Below are positions 7,960 through 16,840 of a stretch of 32,972 nt of DNA, in pieces. Source of the DNA: an uncultured Synechococcus sp. (lineage in GTDB: Bacteria > Cyanobacteriota > Cyanobacteriia > PCC-6307 > Cyanobiaceae); the NCBI GenBank assembly GCA_913061215.1, contig CAJXSQ010000008.1:1-32972 (forward strand), read 5' to 3'. A program made the translations under genes and the position numbers. The number at the start of each line of letters is the position of its first letter. Within the stretch, counting starts at the first letter, position 1. The notes beneath the pieces were generated by a model, which saw only the letters and a list, made by a program, of their open reading frames with translations, had not been told where the DNA came from and searched no databases.

Positions 7960-8716
7960 GGGCATCCCGGAACAGGTGGTCGTGGCTTGAGGAGTAGAGC
8001 CGGGAGCGCGCTTCTCCGGGCGGCGCCAGGGCCGGGCTCACCAGGTAGAGCGTGGTGCGGATCAGCTGCCGTTCGCGGGTGGCACGGGCCATCTCCTGCA
8101 GCGGCACCACCGTGAGCCATTGGTCGGGCCAGCTCACCCGGTAGCCGATGGCCACCGGCGTGTCGGCGGGGTAGTGCCGGAGCAGCTCCGCCTGCACCTC
8201 CTCCACGTGTCGGGCGCTGAGATACAGGCACAGTGAGGCCTGCAGAGCAGCGAGGTGCTGCAGGGATTCCCGCTCGGGTACGCCCGTGCGACCACCGGCG
8301 CGGCTGAGCACGATGGTCTGCACCAGGCCGGGGATGGTGAGTTCCGCCTGCAGGGCAGCGGCGGTGGCCTGATAGGCGCTGAGCCCCGGCACCACCTCCA
8401 CCTCCACGCCGGCCGCCTGCAGGCGGCACAGCTGCTCATGCAGGGCGCTGTAGAGGCAGGTGTCGCCGTCGTGCAGGCGCACCACGCGCTTGCCGGCGGC
8501 CGTGCGCTCCAGCATCAGCGCCATCACCTCTTCCAGCGTCAGCGTGCTCGTGCGGATGCGCTCGCACCCCTCCGGTGCCATCGCCGCCAGCTGGGGATTC
8601 ACCAGCGAGTCGGTCCAGATCAGCACCTCGGCCTGCTCGATCGTGCGTGCCGCCCGCAGGGTGAGCAGATCCGGCGCGCCGGGCCCGGCTCCAACGATCC
8701 AGAGCTTGCCGCTCAT
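7949..8716 (-). CDS. cobM: Precorrin-4 / cobalt-precorrin-4 C11-methyltransferase (CobM/CbiF)
   Basis: SAM-dependent methylase of corrin-ring synthesis that methylates C-11 of (cobalt-)precorrin-4, a cytosolic step toward (pseudo)cobalamin. The 255-aa protein starts [20 protein letters not shown], the diagnostic TP-methylase opening. [14 protein letters not shown] near residue 80 and [15 protein letters not shown] near 110 are further SAM/substrate-binding motifs. The ATG at 8716 overlaps the lgt stop by 4 nt. Whether the aerobic (CobM) or anaerobic (CbiF) reaction applies cannot be told from this gene; other picocyanobacteria use the early-cobalt route. No other cobalamin gene is nearby, so the coupling to petA/lgt is positional only. 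Confidence 0.92.
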   Translation of the reverse strand: MSGKLWIVGAGPGAPDLLTLRAARTIEQAEVLIWTDSLVNPQLAAMAPEGCERIRTSTLTLEEVMALMLERTAAGKRVVRLHDGDTCLYSALHEQLCRLQAAGVEVEVVPGLSAYQATAAALQAELTIPGLVQTIVLSRAGGRTGVPERESLQHLAALQASLCLYLSARHVEEVQAELLRHYPADTPVAIGYRVSWPDQWLTVVPLQEMARATRERQLIRTTLYLVSPALAPPGEARSRLYSSSHDHLFRDAREP

Positions 8717-9567
8717 GCCTGCACCCCACTGGGATCCGGCAGGGGGCGGCGGCGCCCGTAGAGCCAGTAGAGCCCGAAGCTGCCCAGGGCGATCAGCAGC
8801 AGGCTCACCAGCTGGGCCATGCGCAGACCGCCGGCGCAGTAGGGCGGTGTGCCCATCAGGCAGAGGGGATCGATGCGCAGGCCTTCAATCCAGAAGCGAC
8901 CGCAGCTGTAGGCCACCAGGTAGATGCAGCTGATCGCACCGGTGGGCAGGTTGATCCGGCCGCGCACGCCGCGCTCGAACAGCACCAGCAGCAGCGCCAG
9001 CACCCCGAGGTTCCACAGCGATTCGTAGAGGAACGTGGGGTGGAAGGTGCTCTGATCGAGGAAGTCCACAGGCCGGTTGGCGTAGGGAATCGTGAGCTTC
9101 CAGGGCAGGTCCGTGGGCAGGCCGAAGGCCTCGGAGTTGAAGAAATTGCCCCAGCGGCCGATCGCCTGGCCGAGCGCCACCGAAGGCAGCAACACATCGA
9201 GCAGATTCCAGAACGCGATCTGGCGCCAGCGGCAGTACACGATCACGGCCAGCGTGCCCCCGATCAGGGCGCCGTGGATGGCGATGCCGCCCCGCCAGAT
9301 CGCGAAGGCATCCAGCCAGTTCAGCTGGTATTGCCGCCATTCGAAGATCACGTAGTAGAGGCGGGCGCCCACCACGGCTGCCAGCACCAGGATCGGCAGC
9401 AGATCGGCGATCAGGGAGGGCTCAATCCCCCGCTGCCGGCCGAGACGGGTGGCCAGCATCAGGCCCAGCAGCACGGCCACCGCGATCAGCAGGCCGTACC
9501 AGCGCAGAGAAAAGGGCCCCAGCTGAAACAGCAAGGGCCCTGGAGAGGTGAACAGAGCGAGGGGCAT
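8713..9567 (-). CDS. lgt: Prolipoprotein diacylglyceryl transferase Lgt
   Basis: Inner-membrane enzyme that transfers diacylglyceryl from phosphatidylglycerol to the lipobox Cys of prolipoproteins, the first lipoprotein maturation step. It has 284 aa and about seven hydrophobic helices. The Lgt signature [13 protein letters not shown] is at residues 137-149, and HGALIGG (98-104) supplies the conserved His region. [12 protein letters not shown] near 172 is also typical. The start ATG overlaps the petA stop by one nucleotide (TGATG), which points to re-initiation after cytochrome f. It also overlaps cobM by 4 nt. A likely client in this window is the lipobox-bearing ABC binding protein at 26.6-28.2 kb. 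Confidence 0.96.
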   Translation of the reverse strand: MPLALFTSPGPLLFQLGPFSLRWYGLLIAVAVLLGLMLATRLGRQRGIEPSLIADLLPILVLAAVVGARLYYVIFEWRQYQLNWLDAFAIWRGGIAIHGALIGGTLAVIVYCRWRQIAFWNLLDVLLPSVALGQAIGRWGNFFNSEAFGLPTDLPWKLTIPYANRPVDFLDQSTFHPTFLYESLWNLGVLALLLVLFERGVRGRINLPTGAISCIYLVAYSCGRFWIEGLRIDPLCLMGTPPYCAGGLRMAQLVSLLLIALGSFGLYWLYGRRRPLPDPSGVQA

Positions 9568-10499
9568 CAGATGCCTTCGGCGGCCTGCACCTTTTCTACC
9601 TGCTTCTTCTTCAGCACCAGCATGATCTGAGCCAGAGCCACAGCAGCGAAGAAGGCGAGCAGGCCGTAGATGCGGGCAGGGTTCTGCAGCACCACCTCGG
9701 CATCGAGCTGACCGAAACCACCCACGTTGGGGTCGTTGGTGAGCGCGGCGCCGGCGGCGACCACCTCACCCACCTGGGCGGTGACGGTGGGGCCGGCGGG
9801 GATGGTGTCCTCCACGCTGCTGCCGTCGGCGGTCTTGATCACCACCACGGAGGCGCCGTTATCGCCGGGGTTGATCGCATCGATCGTGCCGGCCACGGAG
9901 GCGTTGAACACCGTGTTGTTGCTCTTCTCACCGGTGGGATACACCTGGCCGCGGCCGCGGTTGCCGCCCACGTGCAGCTGGTACTTGCCGAAGTGAATGT
10001 TGCTGTCGGCAGCGGGGTCGGGCGAGAGGATCGGGAAGACGATCTTCTGGTGGTCGTCGCCGGGGAGGGGGCCCACCAGCAGGATGTTGGGGTTGGCGTC
10101 GTCCCAGGTGGTCACGTACACACCGGCGGTCTCTTCCTTGAGCTCGTCGGTGAGGCGATCAGCCGGAGCCAGGGTGAAGCCGTCGGGGAGCATCACCACA
10201 GCACCCACATTCAGACCGGTGGCGCTGCCGTCGCCGGCCACCTGCTGCACCGAGGTGTCGTAGGGGATCTCCACTTCCACCTTGAACACCTCATCCGGGA
10301 ACACGGCCTGAGGCAGTTCCACCTGGGTGGGCTTCTTGGCCAGGTGGCAGTTGGCGCAGGCCAGCTTGCCGGTGGCTTCGCGGGGGTAGTCGTAGTTCTG
10401 TTGGGCCCAGAAGGGGTAGGCCCAGCTGGCCTGAGGAGCGAACAGCAGAGCGCCGAGAGCCAGCAGCGAGCTCAGCAGCAGGGAAAAGGGGCGACGCAT
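9567..10499 (-). CDS. petA: Cytochrome f, apoprotein of the cytochrome b6f complex
   Basis: c-type cytochrome that passes electrons from the Rieske centre to plastocyanin or cytochrome c6 on the lumen side of the thylakoid. The 310-aa precursor starts at the ATG at 10499 ([20 protein letters not shown]). Cleavage after ASWA yields the mature N-terminus YPFW, whose Tyr amine is the axial haem ligand. The haem-attachment motif CANCH is at 48-52. The large lumenal domain contains [20 protein letters not shown], and one C-terminal membrane anchor ends in LKKKQ. The track start at 10586 lies upstream over the petC end and is rejected. It follows petC by 38 nt, the usual petCA order, and is coupled to lgt by a 1-nt overlap. 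Confidence 0.98.
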   Translation of the reverse strand: MRRPFSLLLSSLLALGALLFAPQASWAYPFWAQQNYDYPREATGKLACANCHLAKKPTQVELPQAVFPDEVFKVEVEIPYDTSVQQVAGDGSATGLNVGAVVMLPDGFTLAPADRLTDELKEETAGVYVTTWDDANPNILLVGPLPGDDHQKIVFPILSPDPAADSNIHFGKYQLHVGGNRGRGQVYPTGEKSNNTVFNASVAGTIDAINPGDNGASVVVIKTADGSSVEDTIPAGPTVTAQVGEVVAAGAALTNDPNVGGFGQLDAEVVLQNPARIYGLLAFFAAVALAQIMLVLKKKQVEKVQAAEGI

Positions 10500-10537
10500 G
10501 GGGCGGAGTGGCGAGGGGGAGACGGCTGGAGAGGAGA

Positions 10538-11086
10538 TCAGACCCACCAGGGCTTCTCGCCGGTGCGGAAATCGGTTTCGGTCCACTGGCTGAGGAACAC
10601 GTTGTCGTTCTCAACGCTCACGTGAGCCAGGGCCAGAGACAGCGGTGCGGGGCCGCGCACCACCTTGCCGGTGGCGTCGTACTGGGAGCCGTGGCAGGGG
10701 CACATGAACTTGTTGGCCGCGGCGTTCCAGGGCACCACGCAACCCAGGTGGGTGCAGATGGCGTTGATGCCGTAGCTGCCGATGGCATCGCTGCCTTCAA
10801 CGATCAGATAGGTGGGGTCGCCTTTGAGGCCCTGCACCAGGTTGCGATCACCCTCGCGGTGGGTGCTGAGCCAACCGCTGGCGGTAACGGCATTACCCAG
10901 CTCGTCCTTGGCGGCGGTGCCACCGCCGGCGCCGGCGGCCCGGGGGGGGATGAAGTAGTTCACCACCGGGTAGAGGGCGCCCAGCGCCACGCCGGTCACC
11001 GACCCGAAGGTCAGCAGGTTCATGAACTGACGACGACCCATTCCGGGCACGTCACCACTCGAGGCGCTTGCTGGGATCTGGGTCAT
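10538..11086 (-). CDS. petC: Rieske iron-sulfur protein of the cytochrome b6f complex
   Basis: 2Fe-2S protein that takes electrons from plastoquinol and hands them to cytochrome f. The 182-aa protein starts at the ATG at 11086 ([20 protein letters not shown]). The cluster ligands are clear: CTHLGC at 111-116 and CPCHGSQY at 129-136. GRRQFMN followed by one hydrophobic helix (about 22-46) is the uncleaved Tat-type signal anchor seen in Rieske proteins; tatC is encoded nearby. The longer track ORF from 11167 adds 27 residues in the promoter region. It is the first gene of the petC-petA-lgt-cobM cluster and divergent from the DUF3067 gene. Confidence 0.98.
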   Translation of the reverse strand: MTQIPASASSGDVPGMGRRQFMNLLTFGSVTGVALGALYPVVNYFIPPRAAGAGGGTAAKDELGNAVTASGWLSTHREGDRNLVQGLKGDPTYLIVEGSDAIGSYGINAICTHLGCVVPWNAAANKFMCPCHGSQYDATGKVVRGPAPLSLALAHVSVENDNVFLSQWTETDFRTGEKPWWV

Positions 11087-11122
11087 ACGGGGCGGCGAGG
11101 TGGCCACTGCAACGTGGCGCCC

Positions 11123-11128
11123 ATTATG
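11123..11128 (-). promoter_or_regulatory. Possible -10 element of the petC-petA promoter
   Basis: CATAAT reads toward petC and is the best TATAAT match in this GC-rich gap, with a predicted start of transcription near 11116 and a leader of about 30 nt. I see no TTGACA-like -35 at the right distance. The position is plausible but unproven. Confidence 0.4.
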
Positions 11129-11165
11129 GACGTTGCCCCTCCGGCCACCGCCGGCGGCCTGCAAC

Positions 11166-11525
11166 ATGCTGTTGCGCGCTTCCTCCTCCGTGACCCAGTC
11201 GCCCGACGCTCCGCTCAGCAGCGCTGAAGTGCTGCAGACCCTGCGCCAGCGCTGGCAGGCCTCCTACGACCTGCAGCTGATCGTGCGCCGCGGACGGCTC
11301 TACCTGCAGGTGATGTGGGGCTATCTCGAGCAGCAATCGTTCCCGATGACGGCCGAGCAATACGAAGCCAAGCTCGAGGAACTCGTGGCCAATCTCAATG
11401 GTCTGGGCGTCTCTGCCCAGGTGCGCGCCTGGCTTGCCACCACCAGCGATAAACCCAGGCTGGGCAAGGCGATGACGCTGCCCCTCGAGCTGCCGGAAGG
11501 CCGTGCCAGCGAATTTCTGATCTAG
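11166..11525 (+). CDS. DUF3067 family protein (cyanobacterial, unknown function)
   Basis: Small soluble protein of about 119 aa matching what I recall of the cyanobacterial/chloroplast DUF3067 family. The core starts [20 protein letters not shown], followed by [20 protein letters not shown] near residue 55, and ends near [15 protein letters not shown]. No membrane segment or catalytic motif is evident. The start is unsure: the ATG at 11166 is used here, but the GTG at 11190 ([11 protein letters not shown]) fits equally well, and neither has a good Shine-Dalgarno. It lies divergent from petC and convergent with tatC, and the two stops share the palindrome CTAG. The position between petC and tatC suggests a thylakoid-related role, but that is inference. 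Confidence 0.75.
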   Translation: MLLRASSSVTQSPDAPLSSAEVLQTLRQRWQASYDLQLIVRRGRLYLQVMWGYLEQQSFPMTAEQYEAKLEELVANLNGLGVSAQVRAWLATTSDKPRLGKAMTLPLELPEGRASEFLI

Positions 11526-12355
11526 CTGCGCTGCACCAGCCGCGCCAGGCCCACGCCCACCAGATAGAGGGCGGTGATCGCGCCGCTGAGCAGCAGCATC
11601 GTCACCGGATCGGTGGAGGGGGTGAGCACTGCGCCGGCCAGGGCGGAGCCCACCACCACGAAACGCCAGGCGGCCAGCATCGTTTGTGCGCGCACGATGC
11701 CCAGGGCCGCCAGCAGCATCTGCAGCACCGGCAGCTGGAAGGCCAGGCCCGTGGCCAGCATCAGCAAAAGCACGAAATCGAGATAGCGCTCGATCGACCA
11801 GAGCGGCTCCACCACATCGGCGCCGTAGCTCACCAGGAAATTGAGCGCGGCCGGCACCAGCGCCCACCAGGCGAAGGCCAGACCCGCCAGAAACAGCACC
11901 GCCGAGCCGCCCACCGCCGGCGCCACCAAGCGCTGTTCGCGGCGCGTGAGCCCCGGCAGCACGAAGGCCAGCACCTCGTAGAGCACGTAGGGCAGCGCCA
12001 GGGTGAGGCCGCTGTAGCCCGCCACCTTGAGCGACACGAACAGGAATTCCCCGGGGGCCAGTTGCAGGAAATGAATGCCCTTGGCCGGCACCTCCAGCAG
12101 CCGCACCAGCGGCTTCACCAGCAGCAGGCAGCCGGCCGCCCCGATCACCACCGCCAGCAGGCTGCGCAGGATGCGCCGGCGCAGCTCCTCGAGGTGATCC
12201 ACGAGGGTCATTTCCACCTCGGCCGGGAACTGATCGTCCGGGTGGATCGGTTCTGTGGTTTCGGTTTGGGCTTCGGTTTCGGTTTCCGGCTGGCTGCCGA
12301 TGCCGCTCACGCGGATCGGCGGCGGCGGGGGCAGCGCGGTTTCGGGCTCGCTCAT
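11522..12355 (-). CDS. tatC: Sec-independent protein translocase subunit TatC
   Basis: Polytopic receptor subunit of the twin-arginine translocase, which exports folded proteins such as the Rieske protein across thylakoid and plasma membranes. The 277-aa protein has six hydrophobic helices from about residue 65. The family motif [14 protein letters not shown] is at about 50-63 and [15 protein letters not shown] near 135. The N-terminal 45-residue extension is Pro/Glu/Thr-rich ([13 protein letters not shown]) and encoded by near-repetitive DNA; it is longer than in E. coli TatC. The ATG overlaps the upstream NFACT stop by 4 nt. No tatA is in the window. Confidence 0.95.
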   Translation of the reverse strand: MSEPETALPPPPPIRVSGIGSQPETETEAQTETTEPIHPDDQFPAEVEMTLVDHLEELRRRILRSLLAVVIGAAGCLLLVKPLVRLLEVPAKGIHFLQLAPGEFLFVSLKVAGYSGLTLALPYVLYEVLAFVLPGLTRREQRLVAPAVGGSAVLFLAGLAFAWWALVPAALNFLVSYGADVVEPLWSIERYLDFVLLLMLATGLAFQLPVLQMLLAALGIVRAQTMLAAWRFVVVGSALAGAVLTPSTDPVTMLLLSGAITALYLVGVGLARLVQRS

Positions 12356-14097
12356 GGCTCTGGCTCCGCTCCGAGGCTAGGGGGCGTTGCCGCGAGCAGC
12401 GCTGCGGCCCGGCCGGGATCAGCCCAGAGCACCTCCCCGCCGCGGTGGCGCACGGTGCCCGGTCCGGCGCCGGCGATGCGCTGGAGGTCGTCGCAGGGCA
12501 CCATCACCACCGCCACGCGGCTGTTGCCGCGGGCGCGGCTGAAATGGGCGGCGAGGTCGGCGGCCGCCTGCAGATCGGCGTCTCCCGCGAGGCCTTCCGA
12601 GCCCTTCAGCACCACATGGCTGCCGGGGCACTCCTGGGCGTGAAACCACAGATCGCCGCGGCGGGCCTGGCGCAGGCTGATCCATTCGTTCTGGCGGTGG
12701 TTGCGTCCCACCTGCAGGCGCAGGCCACCGGGGCTGTGCAGCTCCAGCGGCTGGGGCGCCTGTTGTTCCCGCTGGCGTGCGCGGGCGGCGGCTCGGCTCG
12801 GCCGTTGGCTCTCCATCACGGCCTGGATCTCGTCGTCGAGGCTCTGCAGGTGCTGCAGTTCCGCCGGGCTGGTCTCACCGCTGCCCTGTTCGAGATACGT
12901 GAGGCTGGCCTCCAGTTGCTCGATGCGCTGCTGGTGCTGCTCCAGCCGCGGGGTGATCGCGGCCACCGAGCGCCGCAGCTTGCGCGCCCGCTTGTAGAGC
13001 GCCTGCGCTTCGGCCACCTGATCGCGGCTCGGCTGAGCCAGGCAGAGCAGGGCATCGGCCTGCTGCTGCAGCTGATCGCTGCTCTCCACCTGATCCAGCA
13101 GCTCCTGCTGCTGTTGCGTCTGGGCGCGCTCGCGCTGCAGCAGCTGCTCCAGCCGTTGGCGGAGCTGATGGCGGCGCTGCTGCAAGCGCCGCTCCAGCAG
13201 CACGCGCTGGTGCAGCTCCGCCAGGGCGTGATTGATCGGCAGTTGCCCCGTGGCGGAGCCCAACGCTGCAGCCGCGGGCTGCTCCTGCCAGCAGCGGTAG
13301 CTGCAGCAGCGGCCCGGGCTGAAGCGGAAGCCCTCCTGCTCCAGCACCTCCAGCCAGCGGCACCAGCGCTGCCACAGGGCCTGCCACTGCTGATCGCTCA
13401 GCGCGGCCACGGGCTGTGCCAGCAGCGCTTCGCTTGCGCCGGGCTCATCGCCGGCCAGCTGAAGTGCCAAGGCCGGGCTGATCCCCTGGTAGGCGCTCTG
13501 CAGTGCCTTGAGCAGCGGCAGCGGCAGCAGGCTGAGCTGCCGCTGCCAGCTCTCGAAGCTTTCGCTGCGGCAGGGGGGCTGGCCGCTGAGCGGTGGCGGC
13601 GGGCTGTAGGGATCGCCGGTGCCGATCGGCCGCAGCCGCGATTGCTGCTGCCGCACCTGGCGGGCTGCTGCCACCACACGCCGCTGCTCATCGAGCAGGA
13701 ACAGGTTGCTGTGGCGGCCCATCAGTTCCAGCACGAGCCAGCGCTGGATGGCCTCACCGGGCCGCGGCGCCAGTCCCAGCTCCACCACGCGCTCCCAGCC
13801 CGGCTGCTCCAGGCTCACCAGGGCGAGGCCGCCCAGGCCGTGCTGCAGCTGCTGAGCCAGGGTGCTGCCATCGCCCTGGCGCGGTGGCGGTTCGATCGCC
13901 AGCAGCCGTGGCGCTTCAGCCAGCCAGCTCAGCTCCAGCCAGATCCGCCCCTGCAGGGTGCGGAACCCCAGCTGCAGGGAGTGGCCATCGGGCTGCTGCG
14001 CCTTCTCGAAGCGGCTGGGCAGCAGCTCAGGGCGCAGTTCCGCCAGCACCGCCCGCAGGCTGGTGAGGTCCATGGCCTGGAGCGCGGCGGGGGCCAT
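12352..14097 (-). CDS. NFACT family protein (RqcH/Rqc2-like, fibronectin-binding A N-terminal)
   Basis: A 581-aa protein with the NFACT layout. The NFACT-N domain (about 1-280) contains [10 protein letters not shown] near 25 and [17 protein letters not shown] near 125. A long Gln/Arg-rich coiled coil (about 295-430, with [20 protein letters not shown]) follows. A C-terminal NFACT-R domain has [17 protein letters not shown] near 500. Homologues (RqcH, Rqc2) bind obstructed 50S subunits with peptidyl-tRNA and add C-terminal tails for degradation, so a ribosome-quality-control role is likely by family. The start could instead be the ATG at 14073 ([15 protein letters not shown]); [10 protein letters not shown] resembles openings seen in relatives, so I keep 14097. 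It is divergent from gmk and overlaps tatC by 4 nt. Confidence 0.88.
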   Translation of the reverse strand: MAPAALQAMDLTSLRAVLAELRPELLPSRFEKAQQPDGHSLQLGFRTLQGRIWLELSWLAEAPRLLAIEPPPRQGDGSTLAQQLQHGLGGLALVSLEQPGWERVVELGLAPRPGEAIQRWLVLELMGRHSNLFLLDEQRRVVAAARQVRQQQSRLRPIGTGDPYSPPPPLSGQPPCRSESFESWQRQLSLLPLPLLKALQSAYQGISPALALQLAGDEPGASEALLAQPVAALSDQQWQALWQRWCRWLEVLEQEGFRFSPGRCCSYRCWQEQPAAAALGSATGQLPINHALAELHQRVLLERRLQQRRHQLRQRLEQLLQRERAQTQQQQELLDQVESSDQLQQQADALLCLAQPSRDQVAEAQALYKRARKLRRSVAAITPRLEQHQQRIEQLEASLTYLEQGSGETSPAELQHLQSLDDEIQAVMESQRPSRAAARARQREQQAPQPLELHSPGGLRLQVGRNHRQNEWISLRQARRGDLWFHAQECPGSHVVLKGSEGLAGDADLQAAADLAAHFSRARGNSRVAVVMVPCDDLQRIAGAGPGTVRHRGGEVLWADPGRAAALLAATPPSLGAEPEP

Positions 14098-14157
14098 GGG
14101 CAGGAGCGGATCAGCTGCAGCAGCGCACCTACTCTGCAGGGCCGCGCTCGATCGCCC

Positions 14158-14727
14158 ATGGTTGCCGAGGCCTCCGCTGCCGGCCGTCTGTTTCTGATCA
14201 CCGGCCCGAGCGGTGTGGGTAAGGGCACGCTGGTGTCAGCTCTGCTGCAGCGCCATCCCCAGATCTGGCTGTCGGTGTCGGCCACCACCCGCGCGCCGCG
14301 CAGCGGCGAGGTGGAGGGGCAGCACTATTTCTTTCTGGATCGCCCTGCGTTCGAGGCCAAGGTGGCCCAGGGCGGCCTGCTGGAGTGGGCGGAGTTCGCC
14401 GGTAACTGCTACGGCACGCCGCGGGAGCCCGTGGAGCAGCAGCTGGCGGCCGGCCGGCCGGTGCTGCTGGAGATCGAACTGGAGGGTGCGCGCCAGGTGC
14501 GCAGCAGTTTCCCGAGCGGCTTTCAGATTTTCATCAAGCCGCCTTCGTTTGAAGAGCTGGAGCGGCGCATCCGCGGTCGTGGCACCGACAGTGAGGAGGC
14601 GATCAACCGGCGCCTGGATCGCGCCCGGGTGGAGCTGGCAGCCGAAGCAGAATTCGATGCTGTGCTGGTGAACGACGACCTCGATCGCGCCCTGGCGGAC
14701 CTGGAACGCTTGATGGGTCTGGGCTGA
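14158..14727 (+). CDS. gmk: Guanylate kinase
   Basis: Cytosolic kinase converting GMP + ATP to GDP + ADP in nucleotide synthesis and recycling. From the ATG at 14158 ([20 protein letters not shown]) it has 189 aa. The P-loop GPSGVGKGT is at residues 16-24. [20 protein letters not shown] (about 40-59) is the GMP-binding region, and [13 protein letters not shown] (about 103-115) follows. The track fuses this gene to 571 upstream residues that are antisense to the NFACT gene; that extension is spurious. The 5' gap to NFACT is only 60 nt, so the two divergent promoters must overlap. Confidence 0.96.
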   Translation: MVAEASAAGRLFLITGPSGVGKGTLVSALLQRHPQIWLSVSATTRAPRSGEVEGQHYFFLDRPAFEAKVAQGGLLEWAEFAGNCYGTPREPVEQQLAAGRPVLLEIELEGARQVRSSFPSGFQIFIKPPSFEELERRIRGRGTDSEEAINRRLDRARVELAAEAEFDAVLVNDDLDRALADLERLMGLG

Positions 14728-14760
14728 GGTCTGCGCTCAGTCGCGTTCCACAACATTCAA

Positions 14761-14787
14761 TAAAAAAGGCGGTCCCGAAGGACCGCC
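14761..14787 (-). terminator. Rho-independent terminator of psaF-psaJ
   Basis: On the minus strand the stem GGCGGTCC, loop TTCG and complement GGACCGCC (14787-14768) are followed directly by TTTTTT. The C(UUCG)G tetraloop makes an unusually stable 8-bp GC-rich hairpin. It lies about 40 nt beyond the psaJ stop. On the plus strand, downstream of gmk, no T-run follows, so it works mainly for psaFJ. Confidence 0.92.
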
Positions 14788-14825
14788 GCTGAGCAGCTGT
14801 TGGAGCCCAGCTCTTGGAGCTCCGA

Positions 14826-14942
14826 TCACATCGGGTGGAACAGCAGATCCGGGTAGAAGCGGTTGAACTCGATCAGGATTCCGGCGGTCACGGTGAACCA
14901 GATGGCGGCGAACACCGGAGCGGTGGTGAGGAACTTTTTCAT
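14826..14942 (-). CDS. psaJ: Photosystem I reaction centre subunit IX (PsaJ)
   Basis: This 38-aa single-helix thylakoid protein is too short for the ORF track. I read it from the ATG at 14942 as [20 protein letters not shown], then [18 protein letters not shown] and TGA. The sequence is typical of PsaJ: a hydrophobic helix ending in the lumenal FNRFYPD(L/M)LF(H/F)P segment. PsaJ sits next to PsaF at the outer edge of PSI, helps hold PsaF in position and binds pigment. It follows psaF by 48 nt and precedes a strong terminator, which makes the psaFJ operon complete here. Confidence 0.97.
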   Translation of the reverse strand: MKKFLTTAPVFAAIWFTVTAGILIEFNRFYPDLLFHPM

Positions 14943-14990
14943 CGCTGGGAAAGAAGGGCTGTAAGCGTTCTGCTGGCAGGCGTGGCCTGA

Positions 14991-15470
14991 TCAGCGGGGG
15001 GAAACGGTGATCTTGTCGTCGGATTCGGTGAGCTTGCCGCTGGTGAGGGCGCCGAAGGCAGCGATCGGCCAGGTGGCAGCGGCCAGGGTGCTCTTGAAGG
15101 CCAGAGACAGATCGATCTGGATCTCCTTCATCGCGGCGTTCTTCTCGTCGCGGATGGCGATCAGGTAGTTGCGGCCGGCCCAGCCGATGCAACCAGCGAT
15201 GTAGAGGAAGGCGATGCCGGGGATGATGAAGTCGCCGGCGTGGCTGAGGCGGCCGTCCACGATCAGGTGGGGCAGGCCATCAGCGCCGCAGGAGGCCTGG
15301 CTGTACATCGCGAAGCGAGCCTTGGCCTGGTCGGTGGTGGCAGCAGCGGCGCGCTGCTGGAAGCGGGCGCTCTCAGCGCAGGGGGTCAACCCGGCAACAT
15401 CGGCTTTGGCCACAGGGGCGAAGCCGAAGATCAGCAGGGCGGAAATCAGAACAGCAAAGAGGCGGCGCAT
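14991..15470 (-). CDS. psaF: Photosystem I reaction centre subunit III (PsaF)
   Basis: PSI subunit at the lumenal docking side for plastocyanin/cytochrome c6. The precursor has 159 aa from the ATG at 15470 ([20 protein letters not shown]). A signal peptide likely ends at AKA before [20 protein letters not shown]. The two Cys (residue 31 and in [15 protein letters not shown]) are the pair conserved in PsaF. A membrane helix, [20 protein letters not shown], follows, then [20 protein letters not shown]. The track start at 15488 adds six residues and is less likely. It is the first gene of psaF-psaJ and divergent from tsaD with 62 nt between starts. Confidence 0.97.
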   Translation of the reverse strand: MRRLFAVLISALLIFGFAPVAKADVAGLTPCAESARFQQRAAAATTDQAKARFAMYSQASCGADGLPHLIVDGRLSHAGDFIIPGIAFLYIAGCIGWAGRNYLIAIRDEKNAAMKEIQIDLSLAFKSTLAAATWPIAAFGALTSGKLTESDDKITVSPR

Positions 15471-15507
15471 CGGGTCCAGCTGCTGCACGGCAGGATGTCA
15501 CTTGCGG

Positions 15508-15524
15508 ACACTAAGAGCGGCTCT
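15508..15524. promoter_or_regulatory. Palindrome AGAGCGGCTCT next to a possible psaF -10 element
   Basis: AGAGC-G-GCTCT (15514-15524) is a perfect 5-bp palindrome in the 62-nt psaF/tsaD gap. Directly beside it, TAGTGT (15513-15508, minus strand) is a possible psaF -10, which would put the palindrome in the promoter spacer. Operator function is only a guess. I see no HLR1-type direct repeat. Confidence 0.3.
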
Positions 15525-15532
15525 GAAAGCTG

Positions 15533-16600
15533 ATGCCAACCCTGCTGGCCCTCGAAACAAGTTGTGACGAGTCCGCGGCGGCTGTGGTGCGCGATCAGCG
15601 TGTGCTGGCGAGCGCTGTGGCCTCCCAGGTGGAGGAGCATGCGCGCTGGGGTGGCGTGGTGCCGGAGATCGCCTCGCGCCGCCATGTGGAGGCCCTCCCG
15701 GGGCTGATCGAGCAGGTGATGGCTGAAAGCGCGGTGGCCTTTCAGGATCTCGATGCCATCGCCGCGACAGCGGCTCCGGGGCTGGTGGGCGCTCTTCTGG
15801 TGGGATCGGTCACCGGTCGCAGCCTGGCCCGGCTGCATGGCAAGCCGTTTCTGGGGGTGCATCACCTGGAAGGGCATCTGTGCTCGGTGCAGCTGGGGGA
15901 TCCGCTGCCGGCCGGCCCCTACCTGGTGTTGCTGGTGAGCGGTGGGCACACCGAGATGATCCGTGTGGATGGGCCGGGGCGTTACGAACGGCTGGCCCGC
16001 AGCCGTGACGATGCGGCCGGTGAAGCCTTCGACAAGGTGGCCCGGCTGCTGGAGCTCGGCTATCCGGGCGGCCCGGCGATTCAGGCCGCTGCCGCCAGCG
16101 GTGATCCCCGCCGTTTCGCGCTTCCCAAGGGCAGGGTTTCGCTGCCGCAGGGTGGCTTTCATCCCTACGACTTCAGCTTCAGCGGCCTCAAGACCGCGGT
16201 GCTGCGGCTGGTGACGCAGCTCAGGGCTGAGGCGGCCGCAGGCGGTGAACCGTTCCCCCTGGCGGATGTGGCGGCCAGCTTTGAGCAGGTGGTGGCGGAT
16301 GTGCTGGTGGAGCGCACCACCCGCTGCGCCCGCGATCAGGGTCTGAACACCCTGGTGATGGTGGGTGGAGTCGCCGCCAACCGGCGCCTGCGGGCCCGGC
16401 TGGAGCAGCGCTGCGCTGAGCTGGGCCTGGCCTGGCGTGTGGCGCCTCTCACCTACTGCACCGACAACGCCGCCATGATCGGTGTGGCGGCCGAGCAGCG
16501 TTTCCTCGCCGGTTGCCGCAGCCCGATCGATCTGGCTGTGGCGCCACGGTTGGCCCTGGCGGATGCCCCGGTGCTCTATGAACCGCAGCCGGCCTTCTGA
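15533..16600 (+). CDS. tsaD: tRNA N6-adenosine threonylcarbamoyltransferase TsaD
   Basis: Catalytic subunit that transfers threonylcarbamoyl to A37 of ANN-decoding tRNAs, together with TsaB/TsaE (not in this window). It has 355 aa and starts [19 protein letters not shown], the standard family opening. The metal-binding HxxxH is His111/His115 in [18 protein letters not shown] near 145, a GEAFDK-type segment ([15 protein letters not shown]) near 170 and the C-terminal [10 protein letters not shown] near 310 complete the ASKHA fold. It is divergent from psaF. The hli gene follows on the same strand after 35 nt. Older annotations call it a glycoprotease (gcp). Confidence 0.97.
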   Translation: MPTLLALETSCDESAAAVVRDQRVLASAVASQVEEHARWGGVVPEIASRRHVEALPGLIEQVMAESAVAFQDLDAIAATAAPGLVGALLVGSVTGRSLARLHGKPFLGVHHLEGHLCSVQLGDPLPAGPYLVLLVSGGHTEMIRVDGPGRYERLARSRDDAAGEAFDKVARLLELGYPGGPAIQAAAASGDPRRFALPKGRVSLPQGGFHPYDFSFSGLKTAVLRLVTQLRAEAAAGGEPFPLADVAASFEQVVADVLVERTTRCARDQGLNTLVMVGGVAANRRLRARLEQRCAELGLAWRVAPLTYCTDNAAMIGVAAEQRFLAGCRSPIDLAVAPRLALADAPVLYEPQPAF

Positions 16601-16606
16601 TCTTTC

Positions 16607-16612
16607 TAGGCT
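16607..16612 (+). promoter_or_regulatory. Possible -10 element for the hli gene
   Basis: TAGGCT just after the tsaD stop lies 24 nt before the hli ATG, giving a predicted leader of about 17 nt. The TTTCTAG context is the least GC-rich part of the gap. No -35 is recognisable, so this is weak. Confidence 0.3.
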
Positions 16613-16635
16613 GTTGAGAATCACCTGCAACAGCC

Positions 16636-16836
16636 ATGGCCATGGCTCAGTCGGCTCCGGAACCCGCCGAGCTCTCCCCTGAGCTCGGGGCTCAGGTGGT
16701 GGAAGCGCCGCCGGAAGAGCTGAACCAGTGGAAGCGTGGCTTCACCCCCCAGGCGGAGATCTGGAACGGCCGCATGGCGATGCTGGGCCTCTCGGTGGGG
16801 ATCGGCGTGCTGGTGGTGGCACGCCTGTTCGGCTGA
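16636..16836 (+). CDS. hli: High-light-inducible protein (HLIP / one-helix CAB-like)
   Basis: A 66-aa one-helix member of the light-harvesting-complex superfamily. HLIPs bind chlorophyll and carotenoid and protect newly made or damaged photosystem proteins in the thylakoid membrane. The chlorophyll-binding motif EIWNGRMAMLGLSVGIGVLV (about 41-60) has the expected ExxNGRxAM pattern. Before it lies an acidic, Pro/Glu-rich N-terminus ending in WKRGFTPQA. The start MAMAQSAPEP is probable, though the second ATG at 16642 is possible. It sits between tsaD and the convergent pilT-like gene, with only 4 nt between stops. In relatives such genes respond to high light; no conserved light-response box is visible here. 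Confidence 0.93.
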   Translation: MAMAQSAPEPAELSPELGAQVVEAPPEELNQWKRGFTPQAEIWNGRMAMLGLSVGIGVLVVARLFG

Positions 16837-16840
16837 ACCC

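Noticed and set aside
12445-14157. N-terminal 571 residues of the 760-aa plus-strand ORF ending in Gmk
   Set aside because: This part is antisense to the NFACT gene; only the segment from the ATG at 14158 is a real protein (guanylate kinase).
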